Origin: Nocardia brasiliensis ATCC 700358
GTDB taxonomy: Bacteria > Actinomycetota > Actinomycetes > Mycobacteriales > Mycobacteriaceae
Assembly (NCBI RefSeq): GCF_000250675.2
Contig: NC_018681.1
Coordinates: 2,728,001 to 2,792,000 of the forward strand
DNA: 64,000 bases
Direction of reading: 5' to 3'
Every line of letters starts with the position of its first letter. Within the stretch, counting starts at the first letter, position 1. Both the position numbers and the translations under genes were made by a program. The notes under the pieces were generated by a model. That model saw nothing but the letters and a program-made list of their open reading frames with translations. It was not told the origin of the DNA and made no database searches. Below are positions 50,034 through 58,835 of the stretch, piece after piece.

Positions 50034-50918
50034 CTACGACGGGTGCGAAAGGTCGGCGGCTCCGCTGGTGACATTCGTGTACCAGCGGAACAGTCGAACT
50101 GGTTGCGCGGGATCGGATTTGCGAAGCTCCGCCCAGCACGCGGCTACCGCCGCACGCGCGGCGGCGCCGATCCACGGCTGGGGGAGTAGTTGTGGTGGTA
50201 GCAGGGGATCCGGCTCCGTCGCGTGGGTGAATTCCGCGGCCAGGGCGACTGCGATCGTCAGATGCCGAATGCGGGAGGAGGTTCGCAGTTCGCCCAGGCA
50301 GTGTTCCGCGGCGTCGAGTAGCCGCCGGTGGCCGGCGGCGACGCGGTCGAGCGGCCACAGCTGCTCGGCGATGTCGCGCGGGGAGACATGACGACCGAGC
50401 GTCAGATCGCTACTGGTGAACGTGGTGATCTGGTCGAGGACGCCCAGCTGTGCGGCCGCGGAACGGATTCGGTCCTCCCAGGGGTTCGCCGAGACGTACA
50501 GGCCACCCTGAATCGGTGCGCCACCGAGTCGGACGATGGTGTCGCGCATGGAATCTCGTGCGTGCCGCGCTGATTCGGGCACACCGAACGCGACGAGATG
50601 CCAGCGGCCGTCCCAAGACGCCTCGCCACGATCCTGGGCATACATGTAGCGCACGAAATCGAGGTCGGGCTCGAGGCTGTCGCGGGTCAGATCGGTTGCG
50701 CGCAAAACGGCTTTGCGGCCGCGACCTTCCTGGACGAACCTGCCCTCGGCGACGAGTCGTTTGATGCAGAGCCGGACCTGTTGATCGCTCATTTCCAGCG
50801 CGTTGGCGACATCGTAGAGCTCGCCGGCGTCGATGGTCGCGTCCTCGCGGACCAGGCTCTCCACCAGCATCCGGGTCGAGATCTCGGTGTCGGGTAACTG
50901 CTTGTCGCTCACGCTCAC
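50034..50918 (-). CDS. PaaX-family transcriptional regulator
   Basis: A 294-residue regulator. The N-terminal winged helix (MLVESLVREDATIDAGELYDVA, then SDQQVRLCIKRLVAEGRFVQ) is followed by the PaaX central domain with WDGRWHLVAFGVPESARHARDSMRD and GGLYVSANPWEDRI. PaaX proteins sense aryl-CoA compounds, but no phenylacetate genes are near. It may pair with the small upstream minus-strand gene. Confidence 0.82.
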   Translation of the reverse strand: MSVSDKQLPDTEISTRMLVESLVREDATIDAGELYDVANALEMSDQQVRLCIKRLVAEGRFVQEGRGRKAVLRATDLTRDSLEPDLDFVRYMYAQDRGEASWDGRWHLVAFGVPESARHARDSMRDTIVRLGGAPIQGGLYVSANPWEDRIRSAAAQLGVLDQITTFTSSDLTLGRHVSPRDIAEQLWPLDRVAAGHRRLLDAAEHCLGELRTSSRIRHLTIAVALAAEFTHATEPDPLLPPQLLPQPWIGAAARAAVAACWAELRKSDPAQPVRLFRWYTNVTSGAADLSHPS

Positions 50919-50942
50919 CTCGCTCTACCTCGGCCGCCAGCT

Positions 50943-51242
50943 TCAGCTATCGCATTTCGTACGTTCGGTCGTGTTCCGATCGATCACTATACGTTCTATC
51001 CAGCGGCCAGCGTCGGTCCCCGCTGGGTTCGGCCCAAGCTCCGCCGCGGTGAGCGCGACTCCGGGGATCGAACCGTCCAGTGCGACGCCGTGCCCGACAC
51101 CTACCGGCAGCACCGACAATTCGAGGTATGGACCGTCGGAGCGCAGTATCGGCCCGTGCATCGGTATGCGCCGATCGCCCGCGGTGAGTAGCCCCGTCCG
51201 GCCGGAAGCGCAGGTGACTAGTGCGGAACGCGCCGCGTCCAT
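50943..51242 (-). CDS. Hypothetical protein upstream of the PaaX-like gene
   Basis: A possible 99-residue protein starting at ATG 51242 (MDAARSALV), with a SDGPYLELSVLPVGVG segment and a polar C-terminus. It ends 24 bp before the PaaX-type gene on the same strand. No family is recognised and no Shine-Dalgarno sequence is clear, so it could be a spurious frame. Confidence 0.4.
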   Translation of the reverse strand: MDAARSALVTCASGRTGLLTAGDRRIPMHGPILRSDGPYLELSVLPVGVGHGVALDGSIPGVALTAAELGPNPAGTDAGRWIERIVIDRNTTERTKCDS

Positions 51243-51323
51243 GTTGCCGCCGACGTTGATGACCAGCTCGAAACAGTGGAAAGTTGGGATCGGTAGGTGG
51301 CGGGCTCGGCATGTACTCGGCCC

Positions 51324-51722
51324 ATGACATCTTCTCAATCTCCCGCTAATCGACCGCAGTCCACCGGGTTGGACAAGAAGACCAGCGCGATCCTGTCTTA
51401 CGCGCTGGGCTGGGTCACCGGGATCATCTTCCTCTTCGTGGGAAAGAATGATCCGGACGTGAAATTCCATGCCGCGCAATCGATTGTCTTCTTCGGGGCG
51501 GTCTCGGTGGTCAATATCGGGCTGAGTATCGTCGGCTCGTTCCTGGCGGCCCTGGGCATCCTCTTCAGCCTCGTCGGACTCGTGGTCGCGGTCTTCTCGT
51601 TCGTCGTCTGGATCATGGCCATGGTCAAGGCGAACGGCACCGGCGGTGTCCGGGCGGAGCTGCCGTTCGTCGGACGGTTCACCGCCCCGTACGCCGATCG
51701 CCTGGCCAACTCGATCAACTAG
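51324..51722 (+). CDS. DUF4870 family membrane protein
   Basis: A 132-residue membrane protein. LDKKTSAILSYALGWVTGII, FLFVGKNDPDVKFHAAQSIV and the following three hydrophobic helices are the DUF4870/Tic20-like layout. The N-terminus is polar and Gln/Ser-rich. Function unknown. Confidence 0.88.
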   Translation: MTSSQSPANRPQSTGLDKKTSAILSYALGWVTGIIFLFVGKNDPDVKFHAAQSIVFFGAVSVVNIGLSIVGSFLAALGILFSLVGLVVAVFSFVVWIMAMVKANGTGGVRAELPFVGRFTAPYADRLANSIN

Positions 51723-51828
51723 CTGGAGATCCACGCCCGACCGATGCCGCAGCACGGCGGCATCCCGAAGACCCACGGCCCGAGACCATCTCGGGCCGTT
51801 GGCGTCCGCGTGGCAGTGAGCACAAGGG

Positions 51829-52492
51829 TCAGGTTGTGGTCTGGGCTAGAGCGTCCGGTGTGAACAGGTAGCGGGTGAACCAGCGCGGTACGCGGCGTTG
51901 AAGTTCGTGGTCGCCGTGTACCTGGACACCGGGTTGTTGCAGCAATTGCGGCCAGGACAGGTTTCCGAGCCACCATTCGGTGGCCGCCCGGGTCGGTGCG
52001 GTGAGCCAGATGTCGACGGGCGCACCGGTGTCGTCGCGGCACAGATCCACACTGGTGCGGGACAGGTGCAACCAGAATCTGCGGTCGGCGATCGGCCGGT
52101 CGGTGAATTCGATGGCCATCACGACCCGGTGCTCGGGCAGTGCGGTGATGTCGACGCGGCGGCGCATGTCCCAGGTGAGGGCGACGGTGTCGAGGTCGTC
52201 GTCGCCCAGGGCGGCGCTGTCGGTGGTGACGGTCCACCGGGCCAGTTCCCGGACCACGGGGGCGAGTGCGGCACCCGCGTCGGTGAGGCGATAGCCGTCG
52301 ACGATGCCGGCGGTTCGCAGCGTCCGCAGGCGCGCAGACAGAGTCGCCCGGGGGGATTCGTGGCAGTCCCCGGCACAGGTCACCGAAGCTCGATGCGCCG
52401 AGCAGCAGTTCCCGGACGATCAGCAGCGTCCACCGCTCACCGAGCACGTCCAGCGCCCGCGCCACCGCACAGAATTGTCCGTAACCAGCCAC
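51829..52492 (-). pseudogene. HxlR-family regulator broken by a one-base frameshift
   Basis: The N-terminal part reads AGYGQFCAVARALDVLGERW, TLLIVRELLLGASSFGDLCR, GLPRI, a standard HxlR domain. The frame then fails at a run of six Cs near 52355-52360, and the continuation PRATLSARLRTLRTAGIVDG, YRLTDAG is in another frame that runs to 51829. Adding one base at the C-run restores LPRI-x-PRATLSARL. The C-terminal half is the SCP2-like domain common in these regulators. Either a true pseudogene or a homopolymer sequencing error. Confidence 0.75.
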
Positions 52493-52626
52493 GACGCCAA
52501 GCGTAGGTACTTGCGTGCCCGCAGCGTAGTTCAAGAACTGAACTTCCGGCCCCGGGGCGGCGCCTCGATGATCGGCAGTGTCGAGGAAGACGAGGTCGAC
52601 GGATGCGTCGGAAGGACGAGCACATC

Positions 52627-53562
52627 ATGGAAATCGGTAGCAGCGTGCTGGCCGCGATCGGGCACACCCCACTGGTACGACTGCGCAGGGTGGTGCCCGC
52701 CGGTTGCGCGACCATTCTGGTCAAGGTCGAGGGCAACAATCCGACCGGCAGTATGAAGGACCGGATGGCGCAAGCCATGGTGAGCGCCGCCGAAGCCGAC
52801 GGCCGCTTGCGGCCCGGTGGCACCGTTGTCGAATACACCGGCGGCAGTACTGGTGCTGCGCTGGCGCTGGTTTGCGCGGCGCGGGGATATCGCCTGCGCA
52901 TCGTCACCTCGGAGGTGTTCAGCGCGGAGAAGTTGGTTCAGATGGCCGCGCTGGGTGCCGAACTGACCCTGGTTCCGAGTGCGAACGGGAAGATCACCGA
53001 GCAGTTGATCCGCGACATGATCGACACCGCAGCGGAATTCGGCCGGCAACCCGACACCTACTGGACCGACCAGCTCACCAACACCGACAGCATCACCGGC
53101 TATCACGCACTGGGCGAAGAGGTCTGGGCGCAAACCGATGGACGCGTCGACGGTTTCGTGCAAGCAGTCGGGACCGCGGCATCACTGCGCGGGGCGAGCG
53201 CACCACTGCGGCAGCGTAATCCGCGGCTGCGGGTGGCCGCGGTCGAACCGGGCGAATCCGCCGTGCTGTCCGGTGGCCGTCCCGGTGCTCACCTCATCGA
53301 AGGCATCGGGATCGGCTACCGGCCCCCGATGTGGGACCCCGAGCTTCCCGACGAGATCATCCCCGTACCCACCGCCGATGCCGAAGCCATGGCACGACGA
53401 CTTGCCCGGGAGGAAGGGTTGTTCACCGGAACCTCCTCCGGCGCAAATGTTCTCGCGTCGATCGCGCTCGGGCAACGCCTCGGTCCCGAGGCCACCGTCG
53501 TCACCATTCTGGTGGACTCCGGCCTGAAATATCTCAGCACGAACGTGTTCCGGGCAAAGTAG
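52627..53562 (+). CDS. Cysteine synthase family PLP enzyme
   Basis: A 311-residue fold-type II PLP enzyme. The PLP lysine lies in NPTGSMKDRMA, the phosphate loop is TGGSTGAA, and GTSSGAN appears near the C-terminus. The start IGHTPLVRLRRV is typical of CysK/CysM/CBS relatives. The usual NPxxSxKDR signature is present, but the active-site loop (EGIGIGYRPP) differs slightly from CysK, so O-acetylserine use is not certain. ATG 52627 is chosen; ATG 52603 is in frame. Confidence 0.87.
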   Translation: MEIGSSVLAAIGHTPLVRLRRVVPAGCATILVKVEGNNPTGSMKDRMAQAMVSAAEADGRLRPGGTVVEYTGGSTGAALALVCAARGYRLRIVTSEVFSAEKLVQMAALGAELTLVPSANGKITEQLIRDMIDTAAEFGRQPDTYWTDQLTNTDSITGYHALGEEVWAQTDGRVDGFVQAVGTAASLRGASAPLRQRNPRLRVAAVEPGESAVLSGGRPGAHLIEGIGIGYRPPMWDPELPDEIIPVPTADAEAMARRLAREEGLFTGTSSGANVLASIALGQRLGPEATVVTILVDSGLKYLSTNVFRAK

Positions 53563-53619
53563 CTGAAGGCCGCGCGTGCCGGACCGGGACCTCGCCACCG
53601 GGCAGGCTCGCGATCAGCG

Positions 53620-53800
53620 GGGTGTGCGTGCTGGCGCGACTGTCGAAACTGATGGACCGCTTCGAGGCCCGCGAGTGGATCGTGCGCCGGATCGTCTTCG
53701 ATCCGCTGACGACCGCACAACGCCGCCACCTCGGCACTGCGCTGTCCCGCGTCGCCGAAACCGTGCGGCGGGAGATGTCCGGTCCCGTCCACTGCGGTGC
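53620..53800 (+). pseudogene. Remnant of a MarR-family regulator
   Basis: One frame contains VLARLSKLMDRFEAREWIVR followed directly by LTTAQRRHLGTALSRVAETV. These match a MarR recognition helix and the C-terminal dimer helix, with the wing between them missing. No N-terminal half is visible. A decayed gene between the cysteine synthase and NAT genes. Confidence 0.45.
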
Positions 53801-53920
53801 GGACCGGATATTCCGCCCCTCATCATGGCGGATCCCACAGGGGCGGGCACCGGGGGGTGGGAACATGATCATGGCCACCCAGGGTTGACGTGATTACGCC
53901 GACGACGAAGTGAGGGTGCG

Positions 53921-54787
53921 ATGACGAAGCCGACCGACCCGGCCTACCGCTGGAACAACGCCGAGCTGGATCTCGACGGGTATCTGGCCCGGATCGGCTT
54001 CGACGGGGAGCGCGCACCGACGTTGCGGACGTTGCGGGAGCTGGTGCGGTTGCACACCACCACGATTCCGTTCGAGAACCTGGAGATCATTCTGGGCAGG
54101 CCGGTGCTGCTCGATCTGGAGTCCTTGCAGGAGAAGCTGATCCGGCAACGTCGCGGTGGTTACTGCTATGAGCACGTCACGTTGTTCGCGGCGGTGCTGG
54201 AACGTCTCGGGTACGACATCATCGCCTTCAACGGCCGGGTGACGATGGGCGCCGATCAGGGACTGCGTCCGGCCACGCACGCGCTGCTGCGCGTGACGAC
54301 CGCGGACGACGACCGGGTCTGGCTGGTCGACGTCGGTTTCGGCTCCGGCCCGCTGGAGCCCTACGAATTATCCACGGAGACCGGCGAATTCAGTGCCGGC
54401 GCATGGCGGTTCCGGCTGGAACACACGCTCGGCGAACTGGACAGTGACCGTTGGGTGCTGCACCAGTTCGGCAAGGACGGCTGGATCGATCGCTACACGT
54501 TCGCGACCACACCGCAGTACCGGATCGATTTCGCGGTCGGCAACCACTTCGTCTCCACCTCGCCCCGTTCGCCGTTCACCACGCGGCCGTACGCACACCG
54601 CTTCCTGCCCGACGCCGACCACATGATCGACGGCACCACCGTGGTCACCACGCGCCCGGACGGCAGCAGCGACACCCGGGAGATCGAGGTGTCCGAGGTG
54701 CCGAAGGTCCTGTCCGAACTGTTCGACATCGACCTCACCGAGGCCGATGCCGCGAAGCTGGTAGAGGGGGACTGGCAGCGGCGGTGA
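53921..54787 (+). CDS. nat: Arylamine N-acetyltransferase
   Basis: A 288-residue NAT that moves acetyl from acetyl-CoA to arylamines and hydrazines. The Cys-His-Asp triad is visible: RRGGYCYEHV (Cys ~82), RPATHALL (His ~120) and LVDVGFG (Asp ~136). IPFENLEI is the usual N-terminal mark. In mycobacteria NAT can inactivate isoniazid and is linked to cholesterol breakdown; no such genes adjoin it here. Confidence 0.94.
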   Translation: MTKPTDPAYRWNNAELDLDGYLARIGFDGERAPTLRTLRELVRLHTTTIPFENLEIILGRPVLLDLESLQEKLIRQRRGGYCYEHVTLFAAVLERLGYDIIAFNGRVTMGADQGLRPATHALLRVTTADDDRVWLVDVGFGSGPLEPYELSTETGEFSAGAWRFRLEHTLGELDSDRWVLHQFGKDGWIDRYTFATTPQYRIDFAVGNHFVSTSPRSPFTTRPYAHRFLPDADHMIDGTTVVTTRPDGSSDTREIEVSEVPKVLSELFDIDLTEADAAKLVEGDWQRR

Positions 54788-54837
54788 CGGGGCGTCGCAG
54801 CTGCCATCCGGAACTACCTGCCGTTACAGTCGGCGGG

Positions 54838-56589
54838 GTGCGTACCCACCGGAAGTGCCTCGTCCTGTTCGCCGCACCCGCGCTCGTGCTCGCCGCCTGC
54901 TCGTCCGGACCGGACCAGCCCGACACGGTCGCCGGCCAGTTCGCCGACGCGCTGACCCGCGACGATGTCGCCGCGGCGGCGAACCTCACCGACGATCCGG
55001 CGAAGGCCACCGACACCCTGGGCAAGCTCTACGACGGCTTGGGCAAGGAGGTGAAGTTCGATGTCCGTGCGATCGACAAGAACACCTTCACCCTGGCCGC
55101 CACCTGGAAGCTCGGCAAGGACGGCAAGTCCGAGTGGACCTACACCACGACCGGTGCCGCGAACGACCGCGGCGACGGCTGGAAGATCGCGTGGAACCCG
55201 GATACGGTCGCGCCCGGTCTCGCGGCAGGACCGCTGACCTACAGCCCGGTCTACCCACAGCCCGCCCGAGTGCTCGATGCCAGCGGTGGGGATTTGATGA
55301 CTCAGCAGGTGGTCACGCTGGTCACGGTGAGCCCCGGCGCCGACACCGGTGCGCTGGCGGGACTGCTGGGCCCGATCTCGCCGGGTATCACCGCCGCCTC
55401 GTTGCAGTCGGAACTCGCTGCGGCGCAGGGCAAGCCGATCACCGCGATCAGTTTGCGCGACGCGGATATCGCGCCGATCCAGGCGCAGCTGGCCGCGCTG
55501 CCCGGCGTCACGCTCGCCCCGCAGACCCGGCTGCTCACCACGGACAAGGCCCTGTCCTCGCCGGTGCTGTCCGGTCTCACCGAACTCTGGCAGCAGACCG
55601 CCGACGAGAACGCGGGCTGGGCGGTGCGCGCGCAGACCGCGCAGGGCACGCAACGGGTCGGCGGCCAGGACGCGAAGCCGACCACCGACATCGCGACCAC
55701 CCTGAACATCGACCTGCAGCACGCGGCGGAGGCGGCGCTGGCACCGATCACCCAACCTGCCGCGATCGTCGCCCTGCAGCCCTCCACCGGCAACGTCGTC
55801 GCGGTCGCGCAGAACGACGCCGCCGACGCGCAGGGCCCGATCGCCCTCACCGGCCTGTACCCGCCGGGTTCGACGTTCAAGACGGTGACCGTCTCCGCCG
55901 CGCTCGAGGCCGGCACGGTGACCCCGGACACGGTGCTGCCCTGCCCGGGTGTCGCGACCATCGAGGGCCGCCGCATCCCCAACGACAACAACTTCGATCT
56001 CGGCTCGGTGCCGCTGCACACCGCGTTCGCGCGGTCCTGCAACACCACCATGGGCGCGCTCGCGGCGAAGCTACCCGCCGACGCGCTGACCGCCGCCGCC
56101 GCGCAGCTCGGGCTCGGCATCGACTACGTCACACCGGGTTTGACCACCGTCACCGGCAAAGTCCCGCCGGCCGGCACCCCGACCCTGCGCGTCGAATCCG
56201 CCATCGGCCAAGGACAAGTCACCGCAACGCCGTTCGGCATGGCGCTGGTCGCCGCGTCGATCGCGCACGGCTCGGCGCCCGCGCCGGCGATCGTCAAGGG
56301 CAAACCCGGCACCGCGGACAAGACGCCCGCGCCGTTGCCCGCCACGGTCGTCGAGCAGGTGAAGACGATGATGCGGGAGACCGTGACCGCGGGCACCGCC
56401 ACGCAGTTACGCGATATTCCCGGGTTGCTCGGCAAGACCGGCACCGCGGAGTTCATCGACGACAAGCACGCGCACGGCTGGTTCGTCGGGATCGCCGACG
56501 ACCTGGCATTTGCCGTGTTCATCAATGATGCCAACAGTTCTGGTCCTGCCGTCGACGCCGCGGGGCGGATGCTGCGCGCGGTGCGCTAG
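54838..56589 (+). CDS. Lipoprotein penicillin-binding protein (transpeptidase)
   Basis: A 583-residue exported lipoprotein (lipobox LAAC near residue 20). It has an NTF2-like MecA_N-type domain, a middle PBP dimer domain and a class B transpeptidase domain with SxxK in PPGSTFKTV (~343), SxN in ARSCNTT (~400) and KTG in LLGKTGTAEF (~533). It resembles M. tuberculosis Rv2864c (PbpLipo). A TACAGT hexamer lies eight bases before the GTG, so the mRNA may be leaderless. The next gene is a Ser/Thr kinase. Confidence 0.92.
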   Translation: MRTHRKCLVLFAAPALVLAACSSGPDQPDTVAGQFADALTRDDVAAAANLTDDPAKATDTLGKLYDGLGKEVKFDVRAIDKNTFTLAATWKLGKDGKSEWTYTTTGAANDRGDGWKIAWNPDTVAPGLAAGPLTYSPVYPQPARVLDASGGDLMTQQVVTLVTVSPGADTGALAGLLGPISPGITAASLQSELAAAQGKPITAISLRDADIAPIQAQLAALPGVTLAPQTRLLTTDKALSSPVLSGLTELWQQTADENAGWAVRAQTAQGTQRVGGQDAKPTTDIATTLNIDLQHAAEAALAPITQPAAIVALQPSTGNVVAVAQNDAADAQGPIALTGLYPPGSTFKTVTVSAALEAGTVTPDTVLPCPGVATIEGRRIPNDNNFDLGSVPLHTAFARSCNTTMGALAAKLPADALTAAAAQLGLGIDYVTPGLTTVTGKVPPAGTPTLRVESAIGQGQVTATPFGMALVAASIAHGSAPAPAIVKGKPGTADKTPAPLPATVVEQVKTMMRETVTAGTATQLRDIPGLLGKTGTAEFIDDKHAHGWFVGIADDLAFAVFINDANSSGPAVDAAGRMLRAVR

Positions 56590-56604
56590 ACCCCGCACCG
56601 TGAT

Positions 56605-58344
56605 GTGGGCGCAGAATTCGCCCATGCTGAGGAGCGCGGAAGTTCCACGGCCCGCTACACTCGTCCCCGGACCGCGTCAGTAAGCAATAAGCGGGATGTC
56701 ACGATTTCGAGAAGGTTCGGAGTAGGCGCCATCGATACCGGTCAGTTGATCGCGGAGCATTACCGCCTGGTCGAGCGGATTGGTAGCGGCGGCACAGGCG
56801 TGGTTTGGCGTGCCATCGACGAGCGCCTGCAACGCTCGGTGGCCGTCAAGCAGATCCACATCAAGCCGAGCCTGCCCGAGGCCGAGCGTGACGTGGTCCG
56901 GCAGCGTGCGATCCGGGAAGCCCGCAACGCGGCCCGCTTCCAGCATCCCAACGCGATCGTCGTGTTCGACATCACCGAGCATCAGGGCGACCCGTGCCTG
57001 GTGATGGAGTACCTGAAATCCAACAGCCTGGCCGCGGTGCTCTCCACCCAGGGGCCGCTGCCGCTGACCCATGTCGCCCGCATCGGTGAACAGGTCGCCT
57101 CGGCGCTGATCGCCGCGCACCAGGCCGGCATCGTGCACCGGGACGTCAAGCCGGGCAACATCTTGCTCGACGATCACGGCACCGTGAAGATCACCGACTT
57201 CGGCATCTCCCGCGCGGCGGGCGATGTCACGCTCACCGAGACCGGCTTGATCTGCGGTACCGCCGCCTATCTCGCGCCCGAAATGGCGCGCGGCGCCGAC
57301 CCGACGCCCGCCTCGGACGTGTTCGCTTTGGGCGCAACGCTTTTCCACGCGTTGGAGGGTGAGCCGCCGTACGGCGCGAACGCCAACCCGCTCGCGGTGC
57401 TGTACGCCGCCGCCAACGGTCAGGTCAGCGAACCGCGCAACGCGGGCCCGGCCACGGATTTCCTGCTCGACCTGCTCAGCCCGGACCCGCAGGACCGGCC
57501 GACCATGCGCGCGGCGCTCGATCACCTCGCCGCCTTCGCCGACTCCGGTCCGGCGCCGGTCGCCGCCGGATTCGTGCCCGCCAGTGAGGCTTTCGTGCGC
57601 CGCCGCAACGGCGCGCCGGAATCGGCGACGCGGGCGCTGCGTCCGTCGGCGGTGTCGGGCGCGACGCACCATCCGGCCGAGCGGCAACTCCCGCCCGACC
57701 GGCAGCACGCGCCGGATCGTCAGGCCAGGCAGCGGCCCGCGCCGCGCCCGCCGCAGCACAACACCGCCGCGCACCCGCGCACCGCGACCCAGCCGCGCCC
57801 GGCGCCGCGCAAGTCCGGCAGCAAGCGCAAGGCCGTCCTGGTCGGCGCGCTGATCGGCGGGATCATCGCCGCCGTGGCGGTGAGCATCGCCGCGATGTCT
57901 CGCGAGGACACGAATCAGCCGGTGGTGCAGGCGAATCCGCCGAGCACGAGCGTGTCGAGCGGTGGCACCAGTTCGACCCCGGCCGCTGCCGCGGTGGGGA
58001 AGACCAAGAGCGTGGGCAAGGTCGACCAGCGGGCGGCGATCGACCAGGTCGTCGACTTCTACACCAACCTGTCCGATCTGGACCTCCCGGCGGCGTGGAA
58101 ACGGTTGACCCCCGCGGCCCAGCAGGTCTACGGCAGCCAGCAGGCCTTCGAAAGCTACTGGACGAAGAACCGGCTCACCGGCTTCAACACCGTCGACACC
58201 GCCGACGGCGGCAGCGGAAGTGGCGACGGTTCGGTGGCGGTGAACGTGGCGAGTGTGACCTATGGCGGTCAGAACAAGTCGGTGACGCTGCGGATGATCA
58301 ACTCCGGCAACGGATCCGCGTTGATCGACACCGACACGCGCTGA
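56605..58344 (+). CDS. Transmembrane Ser/Thr protein kinase (PknB-like)
   Basis: The kinase domain runs IAEHYRLVERIGSGGTGVVW (Gly loop), VAVKQIHI (Lys), VHRDVKPGNILL (catalytic loop), ITDFGISRA (DFG) and TAAYLAPEMARG. A Pro/Arg/Gln-rich linker follows, then one helix near residue 412-433 (AVLVGALIGGIIAAVAVSIA) and an outside domain with an NTF2-like part. No ATG or GTG lies just before the kinase domain; the only in-frame start is GTG 56605, which adds about 48 residues, so the start is uncertain. Likely regulates cell-wall growth with the adjacent penicillin-binding protein. Confidence 0.9.
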   Translation: MGAEFAHAEERGSSTARYTRPRTASVSNKRDVTISRRFGVGAIDTGQLIAEHYRLVERIGSGGTGVVWRAIDERLQRSVAVKQIHIKPSLPEAERDVVRQRAIREARNAARFQHPNAIVVFDITEHQGDPCLVMEYLKSNSLAAVLSTQGPLPLTHVARIGEQVASALIAAHQAGIVHRDVKPGNILLDDHGTVKITDFGISRAAGDVTLTETGLICGTAAYLAPEMARGADPTPASDVFALGATLFHALEGEPPYGANANPLAVLYAAANGQVSEPRNAGPATDFLLDLLSPDPQDRPTMRAALDHLAAFADSGPAPVAAGFVPASEAFVRRRNGAPESATRALRPSAVSGATHHPAERQLPPDRQHAPDRQARQRPAPRPPQHNTAAHPRTATQPRPAPRKSGSKRKAVLVGALIGGIIAAVAVSIAAMSREDTNQPVVQANPPSTSVSSGGTSSTPAAAAVGKTKSVGKVDQRAAIDQVVDFYTNLSDLDLPAAWKRLTPAAQQVYGSQQAFESYWTKNRLTGFNTVDTADGGSGSGDGSVAVNVASVTYGGQNKSVTLRMINSGNGSALIDTDTR

Positions 58345-58551
58345 GTCGCGGGACGGTTTCGACAGGTGGCGGGCTATGTCGGCCGCTCGCCCTCGATCGG
58401 TCGCGAAGTGTGGTGCATCTCGTCGTCCGGAGAGGGCGAAGGTCACGAGGCCGTCCGTGGCCCGGATCCTCGACGCGGATCAGCGTGGCACGAACGGCGG
58501 CGGCGACGTGCAGCGAGGGTACCGACCCGGACTCACGGCTCTCGGAAACTT

Positions 58552-58632
58552 CTGGTCAGCTGATCACCAGGTAATGGTGGCGGCATCGGCCGAGAGCCCA
58601 CCGCGAGGATTACCTGGTGATCAAATGACCAG
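58552..58632. repeat. Large inverted repeat in the gap before hisD
   Basis: Arms of 24 bp: CTGGTCA-gc-TGATCACCAGGTAAT (58552-58575) pairs with ATTACCTGGTGATCA-aa-TGACCAG (58609-58632), with only the two central bases unpaired. The 33-nt loop also contains GGTGG and CCCACC. Not followed by a U-tract. Could be a terminator for the kinase gene or a mobile-element relic. The rest of 58345-58551 holds no gene. Confidence 0.8.
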
Positions 58633-58639
58633 CTCGGAA

Positions 58640-58735
58640 TCATGCGAGGACCGCGACGGCCTCCACCTCGACGAAGTGTTCGGGGATGTCGAGGGCGGCG
58701 ACGCCGATCAGCGTGCGGGGAGGTGCGGGGGTGAC
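58640..58735 (-). pseudogene. C-terminal remnant of a RidA/YjgF-family protein
   Basis: The minus-strand frame reads PRTLIGVAALDIPEHFVEVE, AVAVLA and stops, which is the classic RidA ending (RTxVGVxxLPxxxxVEIEAxA). The earlier 100 residues are absent, replaced by unrelated sequence and the hisD promoter region. Confidence 0.55.
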
Positions 58736-58835
58736 AGCCGAGTGGACCGGGCGGATAACCGGTGGCGTCGGCCCACTAGGCTGGTAGCTGCAACTTTCCT
58801 GTTGCGGATCAGCTGAGGACAAGGATCGACACCAC

